A stretch of DNA of 43,752 nucleotides from Ruegeria atlantica. GTDB lineage: Bacteria; Pseudomonadota; Alphaproteobacteria; Rhodobacterales; Rhodobacteraceae. Below the pieces are notes generated by a model, which was not told the DNA's origin, made no database searches, and worked only from the letters and a program-made list of their open reading frames with translations. Position 1 is the first letter of the stretch; each line of letters opens with the position of its first letter. The translations under genes were made by a program, and so were the position numbers. Shown here piece after piece: positions 1 through 7,620 of the stretch. The DNA lies in NCBI GenBank assembly GCA_013032095.1, contig WQBJ01000030.1:1-43752 (forward strand), in the 5' to 3' direction.

Positions 1-799
1 CGTTCGCCAGCGCGATCTGGCTGGGGTGGATCGCCCATTTGCCTTCACACCCCAGAACGGCGGCACGTTTGGCAGCGGCGCGATAGCCGTCGGGGTCCTG
101 GAAGTCGCCAAACGGACCATCAATCGGACGCAGACCGTTGGCGCGGGCGGCAACCACCATGCGGGCCAGCGCATAATGCCACATGTCGCCCCAGTGGGTC
201 ATGCGTCCGCCTTCCGCATCCGCATCGGTCAGAACTGAATAATCGGGGTTCACGCCGCCGATGATTGTGGTCCGGGCGCGGGTCGAGGCGGCATAATCGG
301 CAACGCCAAAATGCAGGCTTTCGTTGCGCTTCGAGGCCGCCGCGATCTCGCTGACATTCTGCATGCCAAGTGCGGTTTCAATGATGTGTTCGAACCCGAT
401 ACGTTTCTTGTAGCCTTTGGCGTCCTCAATCTGGGTCACCAGCATGTCGACAGCATAGACGTCAGCGGCGGTTCCGACTTTGGGGATCATGATCAGGTCC
501 AGACGCTCACCGGCCTGTTCGACCACATCCACCACGTCACGATACATATAGTGGGTGTCCAGACCGTTGATCCGCACCGACATGGTCTTGTTGCCCCAGT
601 CGATGTCGTTCAGCGCCTCGATGATATTCTTGCGCGCCTGCTCTTTTTCGTCCGGTGCGACCGCGTCTTCCAGGTCGAGGAAGATGACGTCCACGTCAGA
701 CGTGGCCGCCTTTTCGAACATACCGGGCTGGCTGCCCGGAACGGCCAGTTCGCTGCGATTCAGGCGGGCTGGGGCTTGTTCAATGGAATGAAAGCTCAT
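1..799 (-). CDS. mcl: L-malyl-CoA lyase (CitE/HpcH family), 3' end cut by window edge
   Basis: The product should cleave malyl-CoA to glyoxylate and acetyl-CoA, the last step of the serine cycle. The frame is open from the ATG at 799 to the left edge, 266 codons against about 320 for the family, so roughly 50 residues are missing. It begins MSFHSIEQAPARL and shows the CitE-type motifs IFLDLEDAVAPDEKE (about residues 39-53), SVRINGLDTH and IETALGMQN, ending in the conserved GKWAIHPSQI. It lies 17 bases after glyA and is the last visible gene of the operon. The family also includes beta-methylmalyl-CoA and citramalyl-CoA lyases; the neighbouring malate-CoA ligase and serine-cycle genes favour malyl-CoA. 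A beta-methylmalyl-CoA activity may coexist, as known for the Rhodobacter enzyme. Confidence 0.9.
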   Translation of the reverse strand, partial: MSFHSIEQAPARLNRSELAVPGSQPGMFEKAATSDVDVIFLDLEDAVAPDEKEQARKNIIEALNDIDWGNKTMSVRINGLDTHYMYRDVVDVVEQAGERLDLIMIPKVGTAADVYAVDMLVTQIEDAKGYKKRIGFEHIIETALGMQNVSEIAAASKRNESLHFGVADYAASTRARTTIIGGVNPDYSVLTDADAEGGRMTHWGDMWHYALARMVVAARANGLRPIDGPFGDFQDPDGYRAAAKRAAVLGCEGKWAIHPSQIALAN

Positions 800-816
800 T
801 GTTCGGGTCCTTCAAC

Positions 817-2112
817 TTACAGGTTTGGGTAGATCGGGAATTTGGCGCAGAGGTCTGCGACCTCGGCCTTGACCTTGGCTTCGACGGCGCCGTTGCCGTT
901 TTCGCCATTGGCGGCCAGGCCGTCGACGACCTCGATGATCCAATCGGCGATCTGGCGGAATTCGACTTCGCCAAAGCCGCGGGTGGTGCCGGCGGGCGAG
1001 CCCAGACGGATGCCGCTGGTGATGGTCGGCTTCTCCGGATCAAACGGCACGCCGTTTTTGTTGCAGGTGATGTGCGCGCGGCCCAGGGCCTTCTCGGTGG
1101 CGTTGCCCTTGACGCCTTTGGGGCGCAGGTCGACCAGCACGACATGGGTGTCGGTGCCGTGGGTCACGGTGTCCAGACCGCCCTTGATCAACTGATCCGA
1201 CAGCGCCTGCGAGTTCACCACGACCTGCTTGATGTAGTCCTTGAACGCAGGCTGCAGCGCCTCACCGAAGGCCACGGCCTTACCGGCGATCACATGCATC
1301 AGCGGGCCGCCCTGAATGCCGGGGAAGATGGCCGAATTCACTTTCTTGGCGATATCTTCATCATTGGTCAGGATCATACCCCCACGCGGGCCGCGCAGGG
1401 TTTTGTGGGTGGTAGTGGTCGCAACGTGGGCATGCGGGAAGGGGCTGGGGTGCTCACCCGCCGCAACCAGACCGGCGAAATGCGCCATGTCCACGTGCAG
1501 ATAGGCGCCGACCATGTCCGCAATCTCGCGCATCCGGGCGAAGTCGATCTGGCGCGGGATGGCCGAGCCGCCAGCGATGATCAGCTTGGGCTGGTGCTCT
1601 TTCGCCAGCGCCTCGACCTGATCGTAATCCAGCATGTTGTCTTCCTTGCGGACGCCGTACTGCACCGCGTTGAACCACTTGCCCGACTGGTTCGGGCGCG
1701 CGCCGTGGGTCAGGTGACCGCCTGCATCGAGGCTCATGCCTAGAATGGTGTCACCGGGCTGGATCAGGGCCTGGAATACGCCCTGGTTTGCCTGGCTCCC
1801 TGAGTTGGGCTGGACGTTGGCGAACTCACAGCCGAACAGCTGCTTGGCGCGGTCGATGGCGAGGTTTTCGGCGATGTCGACGAACTGGCAGCCGCCATAG
1901 TAGCGACGACCGGGATAGCCCTCGGCGTATTTGTTGGTCATCACCGAGCCCTGCGCCTCCATCACGGCGGCAGAGACGATGTTCTCGGACGCGATCAATT
2001 CGATCTCGTCGCGCTGACGGCCCAGTTCGGATGTGATCGAGCCAAACAGCTCAGGATCACGCTCGGCAAGGGACTGGGTGAAAAAACCGTCTGTACGGTG
2101 CGGGGCATTCAC
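817..2112 (-). CDS. glyA: Serine hydroxymethyltransferase
   Basis: A PLP enzyme that interconverts serine and glycine with tetrahydrofolate; in the serine cycle it adds methylene-THF to glycine, which is the entry of C1 units. The GTG start at 2112 is preceded by AGGAG nine bases upstream and gives 431 residues, the normal bacterial length. An in-frame upstream extension to 2172 is less likely because the family alignment begins near [10 protein letters not shown]. Visible motifs are [10 protein letters not shown] (residues 38-47), [14 protein letters not shown] (61-74) and the PLP lysine K237 in [14 protein letters not shown]. It sits between hprA (75-base gap) and mcl. A second glyA for general metabolism probably exists elsewhere, since this copy is in a C1 operon (inference). 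Confidence 0.95.
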   Translation of the reverse strand: MNAPHRTDGFFTQSLAERDPELFGSITSELGRQRDEIELIASENIVSAAVMEAQGSVMTNKYAEGYPGRRYYGGCQFVDIAENLAIDRAKQLFGCEFANVQPNSGSQANQGVFQALIQPGDTILGMSLDAGGHLTHGARPNQSGKWFNAVQYGVRKEDNMLDYDQVEALAKEHQPKLIIAGGSAIPRQIDFARMREIADMVGAYLHVDMAHFAGLVAAGEHPSPFPHAHVATTTTHKTLRGPRGGMILTNDEDIAKKVNSAIFPGIQGGPLMHVIAGKAVAFGEALQPAFKDYIKQVVVNSQALSDQLIKGGLDTVTHGTDTHVVLVDLRPKGVKGNATEKALGRAHITCNKNGVPFDPEKPTITSGIRLGSPAGTTRGFGEVEFRQIADWIIEVVDGLAANGENGNGAVEAKVKAEVADLCAKFPIYPNL

Positions 2113-2187
2113 GGGGCAAATCTCCTGTGTGGGCCGACGCAGCCAATCCGGCGGCATCGGCGTTAATTTCATGGTATCCAGATGGCT

Positions 2188-3159
2188 TCAGATCACCCGG
2201 TCGCGCGGTTCGAGGCCTTGAAAAAAGTCGCTGAGGTTATCCAGAACGCGGAACCCCATCGCTTCGCGCGCCTCGCGCGTGGCGCTGCCCAGATGCGGCA
2301 GCATCACGAGATTGTCGCATTGCAAAAGGTCCTGAGCAATGCGCGGCTCACCATCAAACACATCCAGCGCGGCCCCACCGATCATGTCGAAGGACAGGGA
2401 CTGAATGAGAGCCCGTTCGTCGATGACCTCGCCGCGTGCCGTGTTGATCAGGAACGCATCGGGTTTCATCAGGTCCAGCCTGCGTGCGTTGATCAGATGG
2501 CGGTTTGCGGTGCCTCCGGGGCAGTGCAGCGAGACAAAATCGCATTGCGGCAACAGCTCATCAACCGTATCCACTTGCGTCGCGTTGCACTTGGCCAGCA
2601 CATCCGGAGCAATCGGGCTGCGGTTATAGACGAGGATATTCATACCGAACCCGTGATGGGCGCGGCGGGCCATTTCCTGCCCGATGCGGCCATAGCCGAT
2701 GATGCCTAGCGTCTTGCCGCTGACCTTGGTGCCGATCAGATGCGTTGGACGCCAGCCGGTCCAGTTGCCAGCGCGCAATTCGCGCTCACCTTCACCAGCA
2801 CGGCGTGCCACCATCAGCAGCAGGGTCATGGCGATGTCGGCAGTGCATTCGGACAATACGTCAGGCGTGTTTGTCACGGTCATGCCCAGCCCGCGCGCCG
2901 AGGGCTCGCAGATGTGGCTGTAGCCGACGCCATAGTTGGCAAGGATCTTTGTCTGCGCGCCGGGCACATCCAGAGCTTCTGCACTGAGCGTATCCGTAAC
3001 GGTTGGCAGAACTGCGTCATAGGATTTCAGCGCTTCCCGGATTTCGGCCGGGGACATTGGCTTGTCCCCGGTGTTGAGTACAGCATTGTAGTTCTCGGCC
3101 AGTTGCGCCTCGACGGCGGCAGGCCAACGACGGGTAACAAGAACCGAGGGTTTGACCAT
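2188..3159 (-). CDS. hprA: Hydroxypyruvate/glyoxylate reductase (D-2-hydroxyacid dehydrogenase)
   Basis: NAD(P)H-dependent reduction of hydroxypyruvate to D-glycerate, the step after serine-glyoxylate transamination. The 323-residue protein has the family layout: a substrate domain, a Rossmann domain with GYGRIG at 155-160, and the catalytic triad R242 (NTARGEV), E271 (DGEP) and H289 (LPHLGSA). The ATG at 3159 shares its first base with the TGA of mtkB (TGATG), so the two genes are translationally coupled; a GTG one codon upstream is possible. Glyoxylate or other 2-ketoacids could also be accepted, but the position in the operon argues for hydroxypyruvate. Confidence 0.9.
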   Translation of the reverse strand: MVKPSVLVTRRWPAAVEAQLAENYNAVLNTGDKPMSPAEIREALKSYDAVLPTVTDTLSAEALDVPGAQTKILANYGVGYSHICEPSARGLGMTVTNTPDVLSECTADIAMTLLLMVARRAGEGERELRAGNWTGWRPTHLIGTKVSGKTLGIIGYGRIGQEMARRAHHGFGMNILVYNRSPIAPDVLAKCNATQVDTVDELLPQCDFVSLHCPGGTANRHLINARRLDLMKPDAFLINTARGEVIDERALIQSLSFDMIGGAALDVFDGEPRIAQDLLQCDNLVMLPHLGSATREAREAMGFRVLDNLSDFFQGLEPRDRVI

Positions 3160-4046
3160 CACGCAGCCTCCATCACACGAGCAATTGTTTCACCAATTAC
3201 AGCGGGGTTTTCGGCCACGGTCACGCCAGCGGCGGACAGGATTTCAACCTTCTCGCTGGCACTTTCGCCAAAGGCCGAGATGATCGCACCCGCATGGCCC
3301 ATGGTACGCCCTTTTGGCGCAGTCAGACCCGCAACATAAGCAACAACGGGTTTCGAGATGTGATCGCGGATGTATTCCGCCGCCTCAGCCTCTTGCGGGC
3401 CGCCGATTTCACCTATCATCGCGATGACATGGGTGTCTTCATCCTCTTCGAACCGCTGCAGGATATCCTTGAAGGACGAGCCGTTGATCGGGTCACCACC
3501 GATACCGACACTGGTCGACACACCAATCCCGCGTTCTTTCAGCTGTGCGGCGGCCTCATAGCCCAGCGTGCCCGAACGACCGATGATGCCCACGTTACCC
3601 GGCAGGTAGATATGGCCCGGCATGATCCCCAACAGAGCTTTACCGGGCGAGATGGTGCCCGCGCAGTTCGGGCCGGTCAGGACCATGCGCTTTTCCTTGG
3701 GATAGCGATACATGTACCGTTTCACCCGGATCATATCCTGCGCCGGGATACCGTCGGTGATGCAAACGCAATAGCGGATACCGGCATCGGCGGCTTCCAT
3801 GATCGAGTCAGCTGCGAATGGCGGCGGCACGAACACGAGGCTGGCATCCGCCCCGGTAGCTTCGACGGCTTGCTTGACGGTGTCAAAGACCGGAACACCT
3901 TCGACGGTTTCCCCGCCCTTGCCGGGCACGACACCACCGACAACGTTGGTGCCGTAATTCAGCATGTCCTTGGTATGGAACCGTGCCATACGCCCGGTGA
4001 TACCCTGTACGATGACACGCGAGTCACGATCGAGAAGAATGCTCAT
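3159..4046 (-). CDS. mtkB: Malate-CoA ligase (malate thiokinase), alpha subunit
   Basis: CoA-binding subunit of the ligase that makes malyl-CoA from malate, CoA and ATP. The 295 residues match both MtkB and SucD in length. A CoA-binding Rossmann fold opens the protein (DSRVIVQGITGRMARFHTKDM, residues 8-28), followed by TGPNCAGTISPGK (124-136) and the phosphorylated histidine H251 in TMGHAGAI. The ATG at 4046 overlaps the TAA of mtkA (TAATG), a strong sign of coupling. Sequence alone cannot fully exclude succinate-CoA ligase; the operon with sgaA, hprA, glyA and mcl makes malate the probable substrate. Confidence 0.88.
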   Translation of the reverse strand: MSILLDRDSRVIVQGITGRMARFHTKDMLNYGTNVVGGVVPGKGGETVEGVPVFDTVKQAVEATGADASLVFVPPPFAADSIMEAADAGIRYCVCITDGIPAQDMIRVKRYMYRYPKEKRMVLTGPNCAGTISPGKALLGIMPGHIYLPGNVGIIGRSGTLGYEAAAQLKERGIGVSTSVGIGGDPINGSSFKDILQRFEEDEDTHVIAMIGEIGGPQEAEAAEYIRDHISKPVVAYVAGLTAPKGRTMGHAGAIISAFGESASEKVEILSAAGVTVAENPAVIGETIARVMEAA

Positions 4047-5242
4047 TACACAGCCCTCATCTTGGTGCCTTGAGTAAGGTCGTTTTTCCATGCGCCAACG
4101 GCGCGTTCTGCGGCTTCCATCAATGTGGTTGCCCGAATGATTGGCAGGCCTGATTTAGCAAGGATTTTCTGGCCTTCTTCGACATTTGTACCGGCCAGTC
4201 GCACGACCACCGGGATATCGAGGTCGAGTTCCTTCAGCGCCTGTACGACACCTTCGGCCACCCAGTCGCAGCGGTTGATACCTGCGAAGATGTTAACCAA
4301 GATCGCTTGCACGTTGTCATCCGAGAGAACGAGGCGGAATGCCTTGGCCACTCGCTCGGGCGATGCGCCGCCGCCGATATCGAGGAAGTTGGCAGGCTCG
4401 CCCCCGGCCAGTTTGATCGTGTCCATGGTCGCCATGGCCAGACCAGCACCGTTGACGATACAGCCGATATTGCCGTCCAAACCGACATAAGACAGGCCTC
4501 GGTCAGCTGCGCGGCTTTCACGCGGATCTTCCTGGCTTTTGTCACGCAGTTCAGCGACCTGCGGGTGACGGAACAGGGCGTTATCGTCAAAACTCATTTT
4601 GGCGTCCAGTGCCAAAACACGGTCGTCACCGGTGATGACCAGCGGATTGATCTCGACCATGGTGGCGTCCAGATCGCTGAAAGCGGCGTAGCAACCCTGC
4701 AACGTGCGCACCATGTGCTGTACCAGTTTGGGCTCCAGACCAAGCTTGAACGCGATTTCGCGCGCCTGAAATTCCTGAAGACCAACTGCAGGTTCAACGA
4801 TCGACCGAACAATACTGTCAGGGCGTTCAGCCGAGATATCCTCGATCTCCATCCCGCCCTCCGACGAGGCCACGATCATGACCCGCTGGCTGGAGCGGTC
4901 GAGTACGAAACCCAGGTAGATCTCGCGGTCAATTGGCACCGCGGATTCGACATAGACGCGGTAAATGCCTTTGCCTTCCGGACCGGTCTGATGCGTGACC
5001 AGCTTGCGCCCGAACAGGTCGTCGCAGGCTTCATAGATCTCGTGCTCGGTGTTGCACAGCTTGACTCCTCCGGCCTTGCCGCGCCCGCCCGCGTGGACCT
5101 GTGCTTTGACGATCCACTTGTCGCCACCCAGCTCGCGCGCACGATAGGCCGCCTGTTCCGGGCTATAGGCCAACGCGCCCGAGGGCACATCGACACCGAA
5201 ATTGGAAAGAAGTTCTTTCGCTTGGTATTCATGGATATCCAT
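4046..5242 (-). CDS. mtkA: Malate-CoA ligase (malate thiokinase), beta subunit
   Basis: ATP-grasp subunit of malate-CoA ligase, 398 residues. The start [17 protein letters not shown] is the canonical opening of the SucC/MtkA family; the ATG at 5242 has a GGGAGGA ribosome site six bases upstream. [18 protein letters not shown] (about residues 46-63) is the nucleotide-binding region, [25 protein letters not shown] the metal and phosphate region, and [27 protein letters not shown] the junction with the C-terminal ligase domain. It follows sgaA by 28 bases and overlaps mtkB. The same caveat on succinate specificity applies as for the alpha subunit. Confidence 0.88.
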   Translation of the reverse strand: MDIHEYQAKELLSNFGVDVPSGALAYSPEQAAYRARELGGDKWIVKAQVHAGGRGKAGGVKLCNTEHEIYEACDDLFGRKLVTHQTGPEGKGIYRVYVESAVPIDREIYLGFVLDRSSQRVMIVASSEGGMEIEDISAERPDSIVRSIVEPAVGLQEFQAREIAFKLGLEPKLVQHMVRTLQGCYAAFSDLDATMVEINPLVITGDDRVLALDAKMSFDDNALFRHPQVAELRDKSQEDPRESRAADRGLSYVGLDGNIGCIVNGAGLAMATMDTIKLAGGEPANFLDIGGGASPERVAKAFRLVLSDDNVQAILVNIFAGINRCDWVAEGVVQALKELDLDIPVVVRLAGTNVEEGQKILAKSGLPIIRATTLMEAAERAVGAWKNDLTQGTKMRAV

Positions 5243-5270
5243 CTGCAATCCTCCCGTTCATGCAGTGCAA

Positions 5271-6512
5271 TTACGCAGCTATCGATGTGCCGTAGCGGCT
5301 TTCCAGCAAGGCCTCGATTGCATCCTGATCAACCTCGGCGCCCAACTCACGCAGAGCCTCGGCAAACAGGCGCACGATCCGGCTGACAGCTTCCCGATTC
5401 AATTGATTGAGAATTCCGATGCGGACCTGCACGGGCGCGCTAAGCGTCGGCCAAATGCCGAAACCCCGAGCGCGGCAATTCTGTACCAGCTCCATCTCGC
5501 GGCCTGCCAGTTCCGGCGGCAGGTTCAGCACGACAAGGCTCGGCATGTCCGAAGTCACCTCGCATCCCATCTCAATCACGGCGTCACGCAGAACCCTTTC
5601 GTGGGTCCGGTAGGACAGCGAACGCTTGGCCAAACCTTCCTGCAACGTCAGGCGCAGGGACTCATGGAAGGCCGCGACCGCGTATCCCGAATGAGTGCGA
5701 TGATAGGTACCTTTCTCCACGTCCTGCCCATCAACGATCCCCCAGTGGCGGGCCTCGAAAATCGGGTTGTGGACGTAAGTATAAGCGCCAGTTGTCTTCA
5801 GGGTTTCGATATAGGCGTCCGTAAAGCTGACCGGTGCATAGGTCAGCGGCAAACAGCACAGGCCCTTCTGCGGACAGGATGCCCAACCGGCGATCCCCGG
5901 ATAGTCATCAATCGAGAAATCATCGACGCCCAGCGAGGAGACGGCATCAATCAGACCCATCGCACCATGTCGTTCGCACGCATCCGAGAAACCGCGCAGA
6001 TCGTTGATCCGGCCCGAGCCGGTCTCCCAATGCGCCATGAAGGCCCATTTCGGCTGGTGCTCGGCCAGAGCGGCATCGACCAGTTCACCCGTCACCGGTC
6101 GGCCGTGCGCAACCTCGATCACGGAAACACTCGCGGCCTGTGGGTCGAGCGGGTTTGCGGCATGTTCTTCAGGCGTAGCGGCCTTGATCCGCAGGGTCAG
6201 CGCATCGATGCCCGAGAAGGTACCGTTAGTGAAGGCAACCACCTTGTCCCCGGGCATGACGGCCGAGAACATGGTGTCCAGCGCGCTCCAACCGGTACCG
6301 GCAACGGCGAAGGTATAGGCGTTTTCGGTGCCCCAGATCTTGCGCAGCATATGCTTGCACTCGATCATCCCGCGCAGGACGTCGCCCTGCATGTGGTCCG
6401 CGACACCCGCATTGGCAAAAGCGTGCAGAACGCGGGCGTCGGTATTGCCCGGTCCCGGACCTGCGGCAAGGGTCTCGGGGATTTCGAGCGGTGGGAAAAT
6501 CTGAAAGGTCAT
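5271..6512 (-). CDS. sgaA: Serine-glyoxylate aminotransferase
   Basis: Class V PLP aminotransferase that moves the amino group of serine to glyoxylate, giving hydroxypyruvate and glycine. The protein has 413 residues, typical of bacterial Sga. AGPGPGNTDARVLHAF (residues 17-32) is the conserved N-terminal signature, AGTGWSALD (71-79) binds the cofactor phosphate, D189 (LIDAVSSLG) stacks on the pyridine nitrogen and K216 (SCPQKGLCC) is the Schiff-base lysine. It is the first gene of the serine-cycle operon, so its upstream region (6513-6731), shared with a divergent regulator, should hold the operon promoter. Confidence 0.93.
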   Translation of the reverse strand: MTFQIFPPLEIPETLAAGPGPGNTDARVLHAFANAGVADHMQGDVLRGMIECKHMLRKIWGTENAYTFAVAGTGWSALDTMFSAVMPGDKVVAFTNGTFSGIDALTLRIKAATPEEHAANPLDPQAASVSVIEVAHGRPVTGELVDAALAEHQPKWAFMAHWETGSGRINDLRGFSDACERHGAMGLIDAVSSLGVDDFSIDDYPGIAGWASCPQKGLCCLPLTYAPVSFTDAYIETLKTTGAYTYVHNPIFEARHWGIVDGQDVEKGTYHRTHSGYAVAAFHESLRLTLQEGLAKRSLSYRTHERVLRDAVIEMGCEVTSDMPSLVVLNLPPELAGREMELVQNCRARGFGIWPTLSAPVQVRIGILNQLNREAVSRIVRLFAEALRELGAEVDQDAIEALLESRYGTSIAA

Positions 6513-6731
6513 CGTTAGACATCCTCGGCAGTTGGTCGGGCGTTTCGACCTGTTGTGTTACGTTGCCAAATAGAAAACGCGGACTTGCCCAATCACGCAA
6601 CGTAACTTACTACTGCTTTAGGATGGCTAAAGGGATGGGAAATTTCCCACCCATTTGGGTAAAAATACCAAAGTATACCAATTTCCCACCTACCCATTTA
6701 GGTGGCTTTTGATAAAAATAGGATGAAACAG
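6513..6731. promoter_or_regulatory. Divergent promoter region sgaA / LuxR-type regulator with inverted and direct repeats
   Basis: This 219-base stretch separates the serine-cycle operon from the regulator. It holds a perfect 10-bp inverted repeat, GTTACGTTGC (6557-6566) and GCAACGTAAC (6597-6606), with a 30-base spacer. Next comes the 14-bp palindrome TGGGAAATTTCCCA (6636-6649). Two related blocks both begin AATTTCCCACC and run to CATTT-GGT (6641-6660 and 6680-6704). These features look like binding sites and folded RNA rather than chance in an otherwise GC-rich genome. Which protein binds is unknown; the adjacent LuxR-type regulator is the obvious candidate. Confidence 0.6.
6686..6710 (+). 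terminator. Leader hairpin followed by CTTTT, just before the LuxR-type gene
   Basis: CCACCTA (6686-6692) pairs perfectly with TAGGTGG (6699-6705) around a six-base loop and is followed by CTTTT. It lies 21 bases before the proposed start of the regulator, so it could attenuate that gene or mark the end of a short leader transcript. The T tract is short, hence modest confidence. Confidence 0.35.
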
Positions 6732-7361
6732 ATGGCTGCTACCGCTAACGCTCCGATCGATGTCATGCTGGCGGACAGCAATCCTCTGGTCCTGTCCGCC
6801 ATGTCAGAAATCTTTGAACGCGACTCGCGATTCTCACTGGTGGCGACTTCCGCCACGGCCGAAGGTTTTCTGGGAACTGTGATGCGAGTGCCCGTTCAGG
6901 TTGGCGTGGTGGACTGGAACCTTCCGGTTCTGGGGGCCGCGAAACTGATCGAAGTGTTGCGCGAACAGGCCAACGCCCCGAGGTTTGTCGTCTATGGGGA
7001 AACGACTGGTGAAATCCCGAGATTGGCGATGCAGGCCGGGGCCGCAGGATTTGCCGCCCGGTCCGGCGAGGTAGAGGGCCTGCTGGAAACCTGTGCCGAC
7101 GTGGCGGCCGGAAAAATGGTGTTCCCGTTCATCGACGTCCGCAAAATGCAGCAGGACCCGATCCAAAGCCTGTCTCGCAAAGAACGCGCCATTCTCGAAG
7201 CACTGGCACAGGGCATGTCGAACCGGGACCTGTCGAAAGAGCTGCAAATCTCGACCAACACGGTCAAGTTTCACCTGTCCAATATCTACGAGAAACTGGC
7301 GGTCAAAAACAGAGCACAGGCCATTGCGTACTTTTATTCATCCCAATTGAAGGGTGGGTAG
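6732..7361 (+). CDS. LuxR-family response-regulator-like transcription factor
   Basis: A 209-residue protein with an N-terminal receiver-like domain and a C-terminal LuxR-type helix-turn-helix (about residues 145-205: SLSRKERAILEALAQGMSNRDLSKELQISTNTVKFHLSNIYEKL). The receiver keeps an acidic start (VMLADSNP) and a likely phospho-acceptor aspartate in VGVVDWNLP. The usual Thr/Ser and Lys switch residues appear as Gly (VVYGE) and Arg (GFAARSG), so phosphorylation may be atypical or absent. AGGA eight bases before the ATG at 6732 supports this start; an ATG at 6723 is also in frame. Divergence from sgaA suggests control of the serine-cycle operon (inference). No sensor kinase is adjacent. Confidence 0.75.
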   Translation: MAATANAPIDVMLADSNPLVLSAMSEIFERDSRFSLVATSATAEGFLGTVMRVPVQVGVVDWNLPVLGAAKLIEVLREQANAPRFVVYGETTGEIPRLAMQAGAAGFAARSGEVEGLLETCADVAAGKMVFPFIDVRKMQQDPIQSLSRKERAILEALAQGMSNRDLSKELQISTNTVKFHLSNIYEKLAVKNRAQAIAYFYSSQLKGG

Positions 7362-7620
7362 GCGTTGGATCGCCATGGCGGACGGTCTCATGATCTAGGC
7401 TAGAAAGGCGACAGTTGCGTAGCAGTCTATTGAAGCGCCCGTAATAGGATTAGATAGGACGCTTTTTTCTGCGTTCCCAAAAAACAAAACACGCATTCTC
7501 ATTAACCTGAAACCGAAGTTTGCGGCAGAACCCTTTTTTGACCCAATTGAGCAGATTATTGCAAAATACTATATTATCTAGTATCACCTCCGAAGTATCA
7601 GACTGCGCCAAGAGGCAAAA
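7362..7620. promoter_or_regulatory. Intergenic region upstream of the aldehyde dehydrogenase
   Basis: No gene is seen here. A weak terminator-like hairpin for the LuxR-type gene may form from AAGCGCCC (7433-7440) and GGACGCTT (7457-7464) followed by a T run. The right half is AT-rich and carries the operator-like sequence at 7566-7584. A ribosome site AGAGG precedes the ATG at 7621. Confidence 0.4.
7566..7584 (-). promoter_or_regulatory. 19-bp operator-like site A, upstream of aldehyde dehydrogenase
   Basis: Read on the minus strand this is ATACTAGATAATATAGTAT. Outer arms ATACTA and TAGTAT form a perfect 6-bp inverted repeat with a 7-base centre. It matches site B at 17550-17568 at 18 of 19 positions, far beyond expectation for two unrelated places in a GC-rich genome. 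It ends 36 bases before the start codon, a suitable position for repression. The probable binder is the FCD-type GntR protein encoded at 10784-11470 (inference). Confidence 0.7.

Noticed and set aside
799..1743. Long plus-strand open frame opposite glyA
   Set aside because: It is the mirror of the serine hydroxymethyltransferase gene, has no family features, and glyA on the other strand shows all catalytic motifs.
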